Numbered from the stretch's first letter, positions 8,242-19,335 are shown. The stretch is DNA of 64,000 nucleotides from Marinibaculum sp040216765 (GCA_040216765.1 JAVJON010000070.1:144554-208553), one strand, 5' to 3'. The notes: generated from the letters alone by a model not told the origin. Translations and numbers: made by a program.

Positions 8242-9086
8242 CGTCCGCGATCCGTCGCGTCATCGGCAGTGTTGCGCCAGTCCGCCGGCGTTGCCGCCGG
8301 TGCCATATCCTCTGCGAAGGCGAGTGTGGCGAAGGATTGCGCCAACGGCATCGCCTCGACCATGTTGATGTTCACCCGTCGCGGCAGGGTCAGACAGAAG
8401 GCGACGATTTCTGCCACATCCTCGGCCTCCATCAGGTTCGGCCGTGCGTAGAAGGAGCGGGCAGCCTCGGCCGAACCGGTACGTACGGCGGCGAACTCCG
8501 TGCGCACCGTGCCCGGTTCGATGCAGATCGCGCGGATGTTGTGCCCGAGCAGGTCGGCGCGCAGGTTCTGCGTGAACTGGTGGACGAAGGCCTTGGTCGC
8601 GCCATAGACATTGCCGGACCGATAGGGCCAGCGGCCGGCGACCGAGCCGATGTTCACGACATCGCCGAAATCCCGCTCGGTCATCGCCGGCAGCAACAGC
8701 TGGGTCAGGTTCAGCATTCCGCCGATATTGGTATCCACCATCCGCCGCCAATGGTCCGGATCCGCAGCCTGCGCCGGCGCGTCGCCCAGCGCGACCCCGG
8801 CATTGTTGACCAGGATGTCCGGCGCGGAAAAGGCGGCGGGCAGGTTGGCGAGTGCGTCCGCCAGATGCACGGCATCGGCCACGTCGGCGACCAGGGCGTG
8901 ACATCGGTCGGCGCCCAGGCTGTCGCTCAGGGCAGACAGCCTGTCCTGTCTGCGGCCCAGTGCAACGATGCGTGCACCCCGGGCGGCCAGGGCCTGGATC
9001 ACGGCGGCACCGATTCCGGAGGTCGCGCCGCTGACCAGCGCCACCCGCCCATGAAGCGGCCCTGCGGCCGTTTCCCGCTCTGTCAT
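8238..9086 (-). CDS. SDR-family NAD(P)-dependent oxidoreductase (YdfG-like)
   Basis: A 282-residue classical short-chain dehydrogenase. The cofactor motif SGATSGIG, the NNAG motif (ILVNNAG), the catalytic Ser in IGSVAG and the YGATK Tyr/Lys pair are intact. The sequence around NIGSVAGRWPYRSGNVYGATK resembles YdfG-type 3-hydroxy-acid dehydrogenases. The frame is open for 79 more codons, but the ATG at 9086 starts the domain and is preceded by AGGGAG. It is the first gene of the SDR-TetR pair, divergent from the acyl-CoA synthetase. A C-terminal extension of about 35 residues follows the usual fold. Confidence 0.88.
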   Translation of the reverse strand: MTERETAAGPLHGRVALVSGATSGIGAAVIQALAARGARIVALGRRQDRLSALSDSLGADRCHALVADVADAVHLADALANLPAAFSAPDILVNNAGVALGDAPAQAADPDHWRRMVDTNIGGMLNLTQLLLPAMTERDFGDVVNIGSVAGRWPYRSGNVYGATKAFVHQFTQNLRADLLGHNIRAICIEPGTVRTEFAAVRTGSAEAARSFYARPNLMEAEDVAEIVAFCLTLPRRVNINMVEAMPLAQSFATLAFAEDMAPAATPADWRNTADDATDRGR

Positions 9087-9143
9087 CCGCGTCGCTCCCT
9101 TCTCATCCGCATCGCCTCGCCGCATGCCCCTCACATCCCGTCT

Positions 9144-9181
9144 TGACGGGCAATTTAAACTGAACATAAATTCACTTAAAG
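9144..9181 (+). promoter_or_regulatory. Promoter with overlapping imperfect palindrome (putative TetR operator)
   Basis: TTGACG (9144-9149) and TAAATT (9167-9172) are separated by 17 bases and could form a sigma-70-type promoter for the + strand operon. Over the -10 lies an imperfect inverted repeat, TTTAAACTGAA (9154-9164) and TTCACTTAAAG (9171-9181), matching at 8 of 11 pairs. This AT-rich patch is the only one in the 146-base gap between the divergent SDR-TetR and CoA-ligase genes, which fits repression by the neighbouring TetR protein. Confidence 0.5.
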
Positions 9182-9232
9182 TGGACGCAAGGAAAATCAG
9201 GCGTCCCGGAGGACCCGCCCAGTGAGTCGCAT

Positions 9233-10949
<1,717 letters not shown>

Positions 10950-10957
<8 letters not shown>

Positions 10958-11471
10958 CCGCATCGCCAGGGCGCTGGTCGAGCCCGCCAGCATCGTGGGC
11001 GGTATCGCCCTGATGCTGCTGGCGCTGGTCGTCACGGCAGATGTGGCGGCACGCGCGGCAGGGTTCGCCCTGGTCGGCGCGGCGGAAGCCGGCGGCGTGC
11101 TGCTCGCGCTCCTGGTCTTCCTGGCGATCGCCCATACCCAGCGGATCCGCGGCCATGTGGCGATCGAGGCATTGGTCGTCCTGCTGCCCCCGACCCTGCG
11201 CCGCTGCGCGGAAGCGGTGTCGCTCGCGCTCTGCCTCGCCTTCGCCGTTGTGCTCGCCGTCACCACGGCGAGCGCGGCCTGGCACAGCTACCAGAGCATG
11301 GAATTCCAGGTCGGCACCCTGCCATTCCCGATCTGGCCGGTGCGGTCGGTGATCGCGCTCGGCTTCGTGCTGTTCGCGCTGCAGCTGCTGGTGCACCTGC
11401 TGGTGGCGCTCGCCGCGGCGGTGCGACCGGACGCGGCCGGCGGGCCGGGCGGGTCCGGGGAGGCCGCCTGA
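10950..11471 (+). CDS. dctQ: TRAP transporter small permease (DctQ family)
   Basis: A 173-residue inner-membrane protein with four hydrophobic helices (about residues 14-36, 45-66, 85-107, 123-150), the usual layout of DctQ subunits. TRAP transporters use the sodium gradient to import organic acids bound by a periplasmic receptor. The ATG at 10950 overlaps the end of the acyl-CoA synthetase and begins the recognisable protein. The neighbours dctM and dctP complete the transporter, and its place directly after a CoA ligase suggests the imported acid is the ligase substrate. Confidence 0.88.
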
Positions 11472-11473
11472 CC

Positions 11474-12772
11474 ATGGAAGCCCATCTGCTTGTCGTCGCC
11501 ATCTTCGCCCTTGGCATCCTGGTCGGCCTGCCGGTCGCCTTCGTCCTGCTGATCGCCGCCTTCGCGGGGCTGGTGGCACTGCGCGGCTTTCCGGTCGCGA
11601 TGATCGCCCTCAGCAACATGCCCTACGGGAAGGTTACCGACCTGGCGCTGATGACCATCCCGCTGTTCATCCTGATGGGGGCCTTCGCCACCCAGGCCGG
11701 GGTCAGCGCGAGCGCCTACCAGATGGCCAACCGCTTCGTGGGGCATCTGCGCGGCGGCCTCGGCATGGCGACCGTCTTCGCCTGTGCCGCCTTCGCCGCG
11801 ACCTCCGGCTCCAGCGTTGCGACCTCCGCCGCCGTCGGGCGGATTGCCCTCAGCGAGATGCGCCGGTTCGGCTACGACCGCAGCGTGACCGCCGGCACGA
11901 TCGCTTCCGCCGGGCTGCTCGGGATCATGATCCCGCCCAGCATCATGCTGGTGGTCTACGGCATCATCACCCAGACCGATATCGGCCAGCTGCTGGTCGC
12001 CGGCGTCCTTCCCGGCATCCTGACCGGCGGGGTGTTCTGCCTCGGGCTCTACCTGCTTGCCCGGTTGCGGCCGGACCTGATGCCGCGCGCCGACCAGAGG
12101 TTCAGCTGGCGGCAGCGGGTTTCCGGCCTGCGCGACGGCTGGGGGATCGCCGTGCTGTTCGGCGTGATCGTCGGCGGCATCTATTCCGGCCTGTTCACCG
12201 CGACCGAGGCGGCGGCGGTCGGCGCGGTCGCCGCGTTCCTGATGGTCCTGGCACGGCACGGCTTCCAGTGGCGGGCGCTGCTGTCCAGCAGCCGGGAGGC
12301 CGCCGGCAGCTGTGCGATGATCTTCCTGATCCTGATCGGCGCCGGGCTGTTGAGCCAGTATATCGCCCTGTCCGGCCTGGCGCGTCTGCTGGGCGGCATC
12401 GTGTCCGACAGCGGCCTTCCGGCCTGGGTGATCCTGGCGATCATCCTGGCCGCCTATATCCCGCTCGGCATGTTCCTGGAGCCGATCTCGCTCTGCCTGA
12501 TCACCCTGCCGATCGTCTTCCCGACCGTGACGGCGCTTGGCTACGACCCGATCTGGTTCGGCATCATCGTCGTGAAGATGAGCGAGCTGGCGAACATCAC
12601 GCCGCCGCTCGGGGTGAACGTCTTCGTCATCAAGGCGATCGACCCGGACATGCCGATCACGGCCGTGTTCCGCGGCGCCGGCTTCTTCGTCCTGCTGGAA
12701 CTGGTGACCCTGGCCCTGCTGGTCGCCCTGCCGGAGATCTCGCTGCTTCTGCCACAACTGATGCTCGGATGA
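11474..12772 (+). CDS. dctM: TRAP transporter large permease (DctM family)
   Basis: A 432-residue polytopic membrane protein of normal DctM length with about 12 hydrophobic segments. Typical DctM text includes the early PVAFVLL helix, ATSGSSVATSAAVG, IPPSIMLVVYG and the end NITPPLGVNVFVIKAI. It forms the ion-coupled channel of the TRAP system together with DctQ. It starts 2 bases after dctQ and is followed by dctP after 47 bases with a strong GGGAAGGAG ribosome site for the latter. Confidence 0.93.
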   Translation: MEAHLLVVAIFALGILVGLPVAFVLLIAAFAGLVALRGFPVAMIALSNMPYGKVTDLALMTIPLFILMGAFATQAGVSASAYQMANRFVGHLRGGLGMATVFACAAFAATSGSSVATSAAVGRIALSEMRRFGYDRSVTAGTIASAGLLGIMIPPSIMLVVYGIITQTDIGQLLVAGVLPGILTGGVFCLGLYLLARLRPDLMPRADQRFSWRQRVSGLRDGWGIAVLFGVIVGGIYSGLFTATEAAAVGAVAAFLMVLARHGFQWRALLSSSREAAGSCAMIFLILIGAGLLSQYIALSGLARLLGGIVSDSGLPAWVILAIILAAYIPLGMFLEPISLCLITLPIVFPTVTALGYDPIWFGIIVVKMSELANITPPLGVNVFVIKAIDPDMPITAVFRGAGFFVLLELVTLALLVALPEISLLLPQLMLG

Positions 12773-12819
12773 CCCGCCGCGCGCGGCACCGGGCAATAAC
12801 CCGAGGGAAGGAGACCAAG

Positions 12820-13884
12820 ATGCGTTTCAGAACGGCAGCCACGGCCATCGCCGCGGCAACGACCCTGCTGGCGGCGGCGACCGCGAGTGCCCAGGTCGAC
12901 CTCGTCTACTCGACCTACATCTCGCAGGGCTCCAGCTCGAACCTGCAGTACGAGGCCTATCTCGACGAACTGAGCCGTCGCACCGACGGTGCGGTGAAGG
13001 TGCAGGACAAGATGTACATGTCCGCGCTGATGAAGGCAGGCGAACATCTTTCCGGCATCGGCCAGAGGCTGGCGGATGTCGGCTATTTCTGCACCGGCTA
13101 TACCCCCGCCGCACTGCCGCTGACCTCGATGGCGGAGATGCCCTATGTCACCGACAAGGGCGACGCGGTGTCCGCCGCCCTGGCAGAGCTCTACGAGACC
13201 TACGAGCCGCTGCAGCAGGAATATGCGAAGCAGAACGTCGTCGTCCTGGCCTTCGATGCCCCTTCGGCGACCATCATCGGCGTCGACACGCCGGTTTCCG
13301 CCGCCGCCGACCTGAAGGGCCTGAAGGTCCGCGCCTATGGCGAGGTGGGCAATATCGTCAAACAGGCGGCGGACATGATCCCGGTGCCGATGTCGACGGC
13401 CGACATCTATACCGCGCTGCAGACCGGCGCGATCGACGGCTATGTCGGCATCCCGCTCTGGATGCCGGGGCCGGAGAACTGGCTGCCCCATACCAAGACG
13501 ATCGTGGCGCCGGGAATCGGCACCTACTACACCTGCGGCCTGGCGATGAACAAGGATGTCCATGACGCCCTGCCGCAGAAGGTGAAGGACGAGATCGTCA
13601 AGATGCGGCGGGAATTCCCGCCGAAGTCGATCGACTATGTCCGCAAGGGCGATGCCGGCACGGTGGCGAAGGCGCAGGAACTGGGCGTCTCCTTCTACCG
13701 CTTCACGCCGGAGGAAGTGGCGGCCTGGAAGCAGGCGGTTCACTACGACAAGTTGCAGGCCGACTGGATCGAGAGCCGGCAGGCTCGCACCGATGCCGAT
13801 GTCGCGGCGTTCCTGAAGGTCTATCGGGACACCCTCGCCAAGTACATTCCGCAGTCCACGTACGAGCAGAAGTTCCCGCAGTAG
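12820..13884 (+). CDS. dctP: TRAP transporter periplasmic solute-binding protein (DctP family)
   Basis: A 354-residue secreted receptor. Residues 1-24 form a Sec signal peptide ending ATASAQ (likely cleavage after ASA). The mature part shows DctP/C4-dicarboxylate-binding features, such as the ligand-contact region LKGLKVRAYG (family arginine that holds the carboxylate) and STADIYTALQTGAIDGYVG. The ligand is therefore probably a carboxylic acid. The ATG at 12820 follows GGGAAGGAGA. A GC-rich stem-loop lies just after its stop. Confidence 0.92.
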   Translation: MRFRTAATAIAAATTLLAAATASAQVDLVYSTYISQGSSSNLQYEAYLDELSRRTDGAVKVQDKMYMSALMKAGEHLSGIGQRLADVGYFCTGYTPAALPLTSMAEMPYVTDKGDAVSAALAELYETYEPLQQEYAKQNVVVLAFDAPSATIIGVDTPVSAAADLKGLKVRAYGEVGNIVKQAADMIPVPMSTADIYTALQTGAIDGYVGIPLWMPGPENWLPHTKTIVAPGIGTYYTCGLAMNKDVHDALPQKVKDEIVKMRREFPPKSIDYVRKGDAGTVAKAQELGVSFYRFTPEEVAAWKQAVHYDKLQADWIESRQARTDADVAAFLKVYRDTLAKYIPQSTYEQKFPQ

Positions 13885-13902
13885 CGCGGGCTTGCCGGAC
13901 CA

Positions 13903-13931
13903 GCCGGGGCGGGTATCGCGCCCGCCCCGGC
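13903..13931 (+). terminator. GC-rich stem-loop after dctP (attenuator or mRNA stabiliser)
   Basis: An 11-bp perfect stem (13903-13913 with 13921-13931) and a 7-base loop lie between dctP and the thiolase-like gene. No U-run follows, so full termination is unlikely; such structures after binding-protein genes often protect the upstream mRNA or lower downstream expression. Confidence 0.5.
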
Positions 13932-13954
13932 GACGTGATGGAGAGCGTCCAGTC

Positions 13955-15103
13955 ATGAGTAGAGAAATCGCCATTGTCGGCATCGGGGAAACGCCGCCGA
14001 CCCGCCGGTCCGACAAGGATATCCGTGCGCTTGCCGTCGATGCGATCGAGGCGGCGCTGGCCGATGCCGGCCTGGCGCCGGGCGCGGTGGACGGCATCGT
14101 CACCGACAGCGTGATCATGCCGGGCACCGTGCCGCATGAATATATCGCGGCACAGTTCGGCATCGATCGCCGCTTCGACGGCGGCATTTCCTATGGCGGC
14201 ACCGGCATCGTCTGCGCGCCGATGATCGCGAAGGCGGCCATCGACGCCGGCCTGGCCGAGACCGTGCTGTGCTATTTCGGGGTCGACTGGGGCAGCCGTG
14301 CCTCCGGCCCCTATGGGTTCCACGACTATTACCCGGCCAAGAAGGCCTTCGAGAAACCCTATGGCTTCAACGGGCAGCCATCCTATTTCGCGCTCTGGGC
14401 GCGGCGCTACATGCACGAATATGGCGCCAGCGAGGACGACCTGGCGGCCGTTGCCATCGCGCAGCGGGCCAATGCCCTGCGCAACGGCCGCAGCCAGCTG
14501 AACCGGCCGCTCGATGCCGACAGCTACCATGCGTCGCGGCTCGTTTCCGACCCGCTCCGCGTGCCCGATTGCTGCGTGATCTCCGACGGGGTCTGCGCCT
14601 TCGTCGTCACGACCGCGGAGCGGGCGCGCGACCTGCGGCAGCGGCCGGTGCGCGTGCTGGGTTGCGGCTTCGCGACGGAGCCGGTCAGCGGCGACGACAT
14701 CTTCACCCAGCGCCGCGAGATGCTGCGCATCCCCGGTGCCGGGGAGGCTGTCGGCCGGGCCCTGGGCGAGGCCGGGCTGTCCCTGTCGGATGTGGATTTC
14801 GCCGAGATCTACGACTGCTTCACGATCTCCTGCCTGATGCAGATCGAGGGGATGGGCTTCTGCAAGCCGGGCGAGGGCGGCGGTTTCGTGCGCGAGCGCG
14901 GCACCACCATCGACGGCGGCCTGCCGATCAACACTCATGGCGGCCTGCTGTCCTACAGCTACCTGCTGTCGGCGGAGCATGTCATCGAGGCAGTGCGGCA
15001 GCTGCGCGGGGATGCCGGCAAGGCCCAGGTGGCGGACGCAGAGATCGGCCTGGTCAGCGGGCTTTCCGTGCCGGACTACGGCGTTCTCCTGCTGGGACGG
15101 TGA
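13955..15103 (+). CDS. Thiolase-like (SCP2-type) acyltransferase
   Basis: A 382-residue thiolase-fold protein of the lipid-transfer/SCP2-thiolase type. It begins IAIVGIGETPPTRR and carries SYGGTGIVCAPMIAKAA, EIYDCFTISCLMQIEGMG and the GGLPINTHGGLLSYSY C-terminal loop typical of this group. The usual nucleophilic Cys position is not obvious, as in many members that act only as a pair with a DUF35/OB-fold protein; exactly such a partner follows after 5 bases. Together they may form a retro-aldol or thiolytic complex on a CoA ester, as in bacterial steroid side-chain degradation. Confidence 0.85.
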   Translation: MSREIAIVGIGETPPTRRSDKDIRALAVDAIEAALADAGLAPGAVDGIVTDSVIMPGTVPHEYIAAQFGIDRRFDGGISYGGTGIVCAPMIAKAAIDAGLAETVLCYFGVDWGSRASGPYGFHDYYPAKKAFEKPYGFNGQPSYFALWARRYMHEYGASEDDLAAVAIAQRANALRNGRSQLNRPLDADSYHASRLVSDPLRVPDCCVISDGVCAFVVTTAERARDLRQRPVRVLGCGFATEPVSGDDIFTQRREMLRIPGAGEAVGRALGEAGLSLSDVDFAEIYDCFTISCLMQIEGMGFCKPGEGGGFVRERGTTIDGGLPINTHGGLLSYSYLLSAEHVIEAVRQLRGDAGKAQVADAEIGLVSGLSVPDYGVLLLGR

Positions 15104-15108
15104 GGGAC

Positions 15109-15504
15109 ATGGACATGATCGACGAGACCGCGCCGGAATTCGCCGGCTTTTTCGAGGCCGCCCGGCGGGAACAACTGGCCTTTCCGCGCTGCAGGGCGTG
15201 CGGCAGCTTCCACTGGTACCCGATGAAGGCCTGCCCCCATTGCCGCAGCCGCGACATCGCCTGGCAGCCGGTCGCGGGCGAGGGGGCGGTGTTCAGCTGG
15301 ACGACCGTGCGCCATGCCTTCGACCCGGCCTACAAGGACCGGCTGCCCTATATCGTGGCCCTGGTGGAGTTCACCGATGCCCCGGGCGTCCGACTGGTGA
15401 CCAACATCGAGGCCGATCCCGACGCGCTGTCGATCGGCGATGCGGTGCGGCCGGTTTTCCATCCGGACGGCAGGGTCACCTTCCTGCCGGCAGGTAGCAG
15501 CTGA
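15109..15504 (+). CDS. DUF35/OB-fold zinc-ribbon protein, thiolase partner
   Basis: A 131-residue protein with an N-terminal rubredoxin-like zinc ribbon (CRAC ... CPHC) and a C-terminal OB-fold (DUF35/ChsH2-like). Proteins of this type bind SCP2-type thiolases and can donate part of the active site. The ATG at 15109 lies 5 bases after the thiolase stop; 15115 is an alternative. Its adjacency to the thiolase-like gene is the best evidence for complex formation. Confidence 0.88.
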   Translation: MDMIDETAPEFAGFFEAARREQLAFPRCRACGSFHWYPMKACPHCRSRDIAWQPVAGEGAVFSWTTVRHAFDPAYKDRLPYIVALVEFTDAPGVRLVTNIEADPDALSIGDAVRPVFHPDGRVTFLPAGSS

Positions 15505-15515
15505 GGCGAGGCGAG

Positions 15516-17132
15516 ATGCGGACCCTTGCGGAGGCGTTCGACGCCGCGGTGCGCGGGGCGGGGAAGCTGCCCTGCCTGATCGTGCCGCCGCGCGCGGAGC
15601 GTCCCTATCTGCCCGAGGGAATCGAATGGAGCTATGCCGCGACAGCGGCCCGGGTGGAGGGACTGACCGGCACTTATGCCGCCGCCGGCTACGGCCATGG
15701 GCACCGGGTGGCGCTGCTGCTGGAGAACCGCCCCTCCTTCATGCTGCACTTCCTGGCGCTGAACCGGCTGGGTGCCTGCGTCGTGCCGGTGAATCCCGAC
15801 TATCGGGCGGCGGACCTGGCCTTCCTGCTCGGCCATTCCGAGGCCGATCTGGTCGTCGCGCTATCGCATCGGGTGGCGGACCTGGAGCGGGTTGCCGAAG
15901 GGCTGCCGGCTCGTCCGCAGGTCCTCGATGTCGAGGCATTCGCCGATCGGCTGGAGCCCGCGGGCCGGCCGGCCCTGGCCGGGGCGCCCGACGCGGACAG
16001 CGCGGGCGCGCTGCTCTACACCTCCGGCACCACCGGCATGCCGAAGGGCTGCCTGCTGACCAATGCCTATTTCCTGTTCGCCGGCCGGCGCTACCTCGAA
16101 GCCGGCGGCCTGATGCAGGTGACCCCGGAGGCAGAGCGCCTCTACAACCCGCTGCCGCTGTTCTATGCCAACAGCCTGGGCATCTCGAACCCGGCGATGA
16201 TCCTGTCGCGCAACGCGATGATCTTCCCCGACCGCTTCCATCCGGGCAGCTGGTGGCAGGACCTGGTCGCGACCGGGGCCACCATCGTCCACTACCTGGG
16301 GATCGTGGCCCCGGTGCTGCTGGCCGCCGCACCATGCGAGGAGGAGCGCCGGCACCGCGTGCGCTTCGGCGTCGGGGCAGGGCTCGACCCGCGCCAGCAC
16401 GACGCCTTCGAGCGCCGCTTCGGCTTTCCGATGATCGAGGTCTGGGGCATGTCTGAAGTCGGCATCGCCGCCGCCGCCAATCGCGAGCCCCGCCGCACCG
16501 ATACCCGCACCTTCGGCCGCCCGCTGCCGGGGATCGAGCTGTCCGTCGTCGACGAGGCGGACCGGCCGCAGCCGGACGGCACCGAGGGCGAGCTGTTGCT
16601 GCGGCGCAGTGGCCCCGATCCCCGGCGCGGGCTGTTCGCCGGCTATTGGAAGGATCCCGCGACCAGCGCCGAGGCCTGGCGCGGCGGCTGGTTCCATACC
16701 GGTGACGTCGTGCGGCGCGATCCCGACGGCCTGTTCCACTTCGTCGATCGCAAGAAGCACATGATCCGGCGCAGCGGCCAGAACATCGCCGCCGCCGAGG
16801 TCGAGGCCTGCCTGCGGGGGCATCCCGCTGTCGCGGAAGTGGCGGTGGTGGCCGTCCCGGACGAGCTGCGCGAGGAGGAGGTCCTGGCCTGCGTGGTGCC
16901 CCGCGGCGAGGCGCCAGCCGATGCCGCGCTGGCGGAGTCGATTGCGGGTCATGCGCTGTCGCAGCTGGCCTATTTCAAGGCCCCGGGATGGGTGCTGTTC
17001 CTCGAAAGCCTGCCGCTGACCGCCACCCAGAAGCTCCAGAAGTCCAGCATTTTCCAGGCCGGCGAGGATCCGCGCCAGCGCGCCGGCATGCACGATTGCC
17101 GGGCGGCCAAGCAGCGCCGGAAAGCCGGGTGA
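15516..17132 (+). CDS. Second AMP-dependent acyl-CoA synthetase
   Basis: A 538-residue ANL-family CoA ligase. Motifs are YTSGTTGMPKG, VWGMSE, the FHTGDVV Asp and VDRKKHMIRRSGQNI hinge region. The C-terminal lysine region reads TATQKLQK in place of the usual PTGKIQK. It is only moderately similar to the ligase at 9233 and so probably has a different substrate in the same pathway; CaiC-like ligases are the closest type by motif style. The ATG at 15516 follows GAGGCGAG. Its stop overlaps the GTG start of the PRISE-like gene. Confidence 0.9.
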   Translation: MRTLAEAFDAAVRGAGKLPCLIVPPRAERPYLPEGIEWSYAATAARVEGLTGTYAAAGYGHGHRVALLLENRPSFMLHFLALNRLGACVVPVNPDYRAADLAFLLGHSEADLVVALSHRVADLERVAEGLPARPQVLDVEAFADRLEPAGRPALAGAPDADSAGALLYTSGTTGMPKGCLLTNAYFLFAGRRYLEAGGLMQVTPEAERLYNPLPLFYANSLGISNPAMILSRNAMIFPDRFHPGSWWQDLVATGATIVHYLGIVAPVLLAAAPCEEERRHRVRFGVGAGLDPRQHDAFERRFGFPMIEVWGMSEVGIAAAANREPRRTDTRTFGRPLPGIELSVVDEADRPQPDGTEGELLLRRSGPDPRRGLFAGYWKDPATSAEAWRGGWFHTGDVVRRDPDGLFHFVDRKKHMIRRSGQNIAAAEVEACLRGHPAVAEVAVVAVPDELREEEVLACVVPRGEAPADAALAESIAGHALSQLAYFKAPGWVLFLESLPLTATQKLQKSSIFQAGEDPRQRAGMHDCRAAKQRRKAG

Positions 17133-18175
17133 CCCGCACCGGGCTGGTCCTGGGCGATGGCGGCGTGGTCGGCCGCAGCCTTGCCCTGCAGATGCGCGAC
17201 CGGCCGGACTGGCAGGTCATCGGCCTGTCGCGCCGGGACCGCGGTCCGGCAGGAATCCGCCATATCGCTGCCGACATGCTCGATCCGGTGGCGCTCCGGC
17301 GCCATGGCGGGACCCTGCGCGCGGTCACCCATCTGTTCGTCGCCGCGAAGGCGCCGGCCGCGGATGCAACGGGCGAGGCGGAGGCGAACCGGGACCTTCT
17401 GGCCAATGCCCTCGACGTGCTGGAGAGCCATGCGCCGGGCCTGCGGCGGGTGCTGCTGGTGCATGGCACCAAATGGTATGGCTGCCATCTGGGACCCTAT
17501 CCGGTGCCGGCGCGGGAATCCGATCCGCGCGGGCCGGGACCGCTGTTCTACTTCGACCAGCACGACCTGCTCGTGGCGCGGCAGGCAGGGCGCCCCTGGA
17601 CCTGGGCGACCCTGCGGCCGCATACGGTCTGGGGCTACTCGCAGGGCACCGGCAACAACCTGGTCACCCTGATCGCGGTTTACGCCGCGTTGCTGAAGGC
17701 GGCCGGCCTGCCGCTGGCCTTTCCCGGCAGCGAGGCGAACTACCGCAAGCGCTCCCAGGCGACCACCGCGGACCTGCTTGGCCGGGGACTGCTCTGGGCT
17801 GCGGAGGCACCGGTCTGTGCCAATGTGGATCTCAACCTGACCAACGGCGACAGCTTCCGGTGGTGCGATCTCTGGCCGGCCGTCGCCGCCTTCTTCGGGA
17901 TGGCGCCGGCACCGCCCGACCCGCGCCCGTTGGCCGCGCGGATGCCCGCGCTGGAACATCACTGGGGCGCGATCTGCGACCGCCATGGCCTGGCGGAGCG
18001 CAACCTGGCCGAACTGGTCAGCTGGCGCTACGGCGACGGTCTGTTCGGGGTGACCTGGGACGACCTTTCCGCGATGGAACAGGCGCGGTCCTGCGGCTTC
18101 ATGGAGGCCGAGGACAGCGCCGCGGCGCTGCTGCGCCTCCTTTCGGAGCTGCGCCGCGACAGGATCGTACCGTGA
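17129..18175 (+). CDS. PRISE-type SDR (progesterone 5-beta-reductase/iridoid synthase-like enone reductase)
   Basis: A 348-residue atypical short-chain dehydrogenase. Its pattern matches the PRISE family, which reduces activated C=C bonds of enones with NADPH: N-terminal GDGGVVG nucleotide loop, HGTKWYG (the family catalytic Lys), LFYFDQHD (the segment holding the catalytic Tyr), LRPHTVWGYSQGTGNNLVT, and LTNGDSFRWCDLWP. Even the C-terminal IVP is typical. Which of the family's two tyrosines is catalytic, and whether the Phe here replaces it, needs an alignment. The GTG start at 17129 overlaps the previous stop (GTGA) and its own stop overlaps the next GTG in the same way. Confidence 0.85.
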   Translation: MTRTGLVLGDGGVVGRSLALQMRDRPDWQVIGLSRRDRGPAGIRHIAADMLDPVALRRHGGTLRAVTHLFVAAKAPAADATGEAEANRDLLANALDVLESHAPGLRRVLLVHGTKWYGCHLGPYPVPARESDPRGPGPLFYFDQHDLLVARQAGRPWTWATLRPHTVWGYSQGTGNNLVTLIAVYAALLKAAGLPLAFPGSEANYRKRSQATTADLLGRGLLWAAEAPVCANVDLNLTNGDSFRWCDLWPAVAAFFGMAPAPPDPRPLAARMPALEHHWGAICDRHGLAERNLAELVSWRYGDGLFGVTWDDLSAMEQARSCGFMEAEDSAAALLRLLSELRRDRIVP

Positions 18176-19335
18176 GCGGGCACCCGGCGGCAGGCGGGCT
18201 TCCGGACGGCGCCTCGCTGCTGGATCCGCTCGTCCTGCGCGGACAGCGGATCCGCAACCGGATGGCCGTCTCGCCGATGTGCCAGTACATGGCGCGGGAA
18301 GGCCTGGCGAACGACTGGCATTTTGCCCATCTTGCCAAATTCGCCCTGGGCGGCGCCGGCATCGTGTTCGTCGAGGCAACCGCCATCGAGCCGCAGGGCC
18401 GCATAACCCATGGCGATGTCGGGCTCTGGTCGGACGGCCAGATCGCGCCGCTGGCGAGGATCGCCGCCTTCCTGGCCGCGCATGGCAGTGTGCCGGCGAT
18501 CCAGCTGGGACATGCCGGACGCAAGGCAAGCGCACAGGCGCCATGGCACGGCAACGGGCCGCTCGGCACGGCAGACGCCGCCCGCGGGGAGGCCGCCTGG
18601 CCGGTGGTGGGGCCATCGGCACTGCCCGCCGGCCCGGCATGGCAGACGCCTGCAGAGCTGACCGAAGGCGATCTGGCGCGGCTGCGCGACTCCTGGCGGA
18701 CCGCCACCCTGCGGGCCGCCGCGGCGGGGTTCGGCATCGTCGAGCTGCATGCCGCCCATGGCTACCTGTTGCACCAGTTCCTGTCGCCGCTGTCCAATCG
18801 CCGGCAGGACGGCTTCGGCGGCGATCTCGGCGGGCGCATGCGGTTTCCGCTCGATGTCGCGGAGGCGGTGCGGGCGGCCTGGCCGGCGGACCGTCCGATG
18901 TTCCTGCGCCTGTCGGCCGTCGACGGGCTCGACGGGGGCCTGACCCTGGAGGATTCCGTCCTGTTCGCGCGCGAACTGGCGGCGCGCGGTGTCGACCTGA
19001 TCGACTGTTCCTCCGGTGGCCTGGCCGGGTCGGCGACGGCAGCCCGGGTCGCCCGCTGGCCGGGCTTCCAGGTGCCGCTGGCCGCCCGGATCCGGCGCGA
19101 TGCCGGCATCCCGACCATGGCGGTCGGCCTGATTGCCGAGCCCGGCCATGCCGAGGCCATCCTGCAGGGCGGGCAGGCCGATCTCGTCGCGATCGGCCGG
19201 GAGGCAATGGTCAACCCAAACTGGTTCCTGGCGGCGGAGACTGCCTTGGCGGGGCCAGGATCCTATGAATCCTGGCCCGCCAATTACGGCTGGTGGCTCG
19301 ACCGGCGCAGCCGGCAGATGCGGGACCGGGGATGA
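18172..19335 (+). CDS. Old yellow enzyme family ene-reductase (YqjM-like)
   Basis: A 387-residue FMN enzyme of the NADH:flavin oxidoreductase/OYE family, which reduces C=C bonds conjugated to a carbonyl. Key elements are SPMCQYM (YqjM/XenA-type Cys), QLGHAGRKAS, HAAHGYLLHQFLSPLSN with its substrate-binding His pair, and GGRMRFPLDV. The C-terminal DLVAIGREAMVNPNW loop binds the FMN phosphate. It starts with GTG overlapping the PRISE-like stop. Two unrelated enone reductases side by side suggest two different double bonds, or a cascade on one unsaturated acid. Confidence 0.93.
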   Translation: MSGHPAAGGLPDGASLLDPLVLRGQRIRNRMAVSPMCQYMAREGLANDWHFAHLAKFALGGAGIVFVEATAIEPQGRITHGDVGLWSDGQIAPLARIAAFLAAHGSVPAIQLGHAGRKASAQAPWHGNGPLGTADAARGEAAWPVVGPSALPAGPAWQTPAELTEGDLARLRDSWRTATLRAAAAGFGIVELHAAHGYLLHQFLSPLSNRRQDGFGGDLGGRMRFPLDVAEAVRAAWPADRPMFLRLSAVDGLDGGLTLEDSVLFARELAARGVDLIDCSSGGLAGSATAARVARWPGFQVPLAARIRRDAGIPTMAVGLIAEPGHAEAILQGGQADLVAIGREAMVNPNWFLAAETALAGPGSYESWPANYGWWLDRRSRQMRDRG

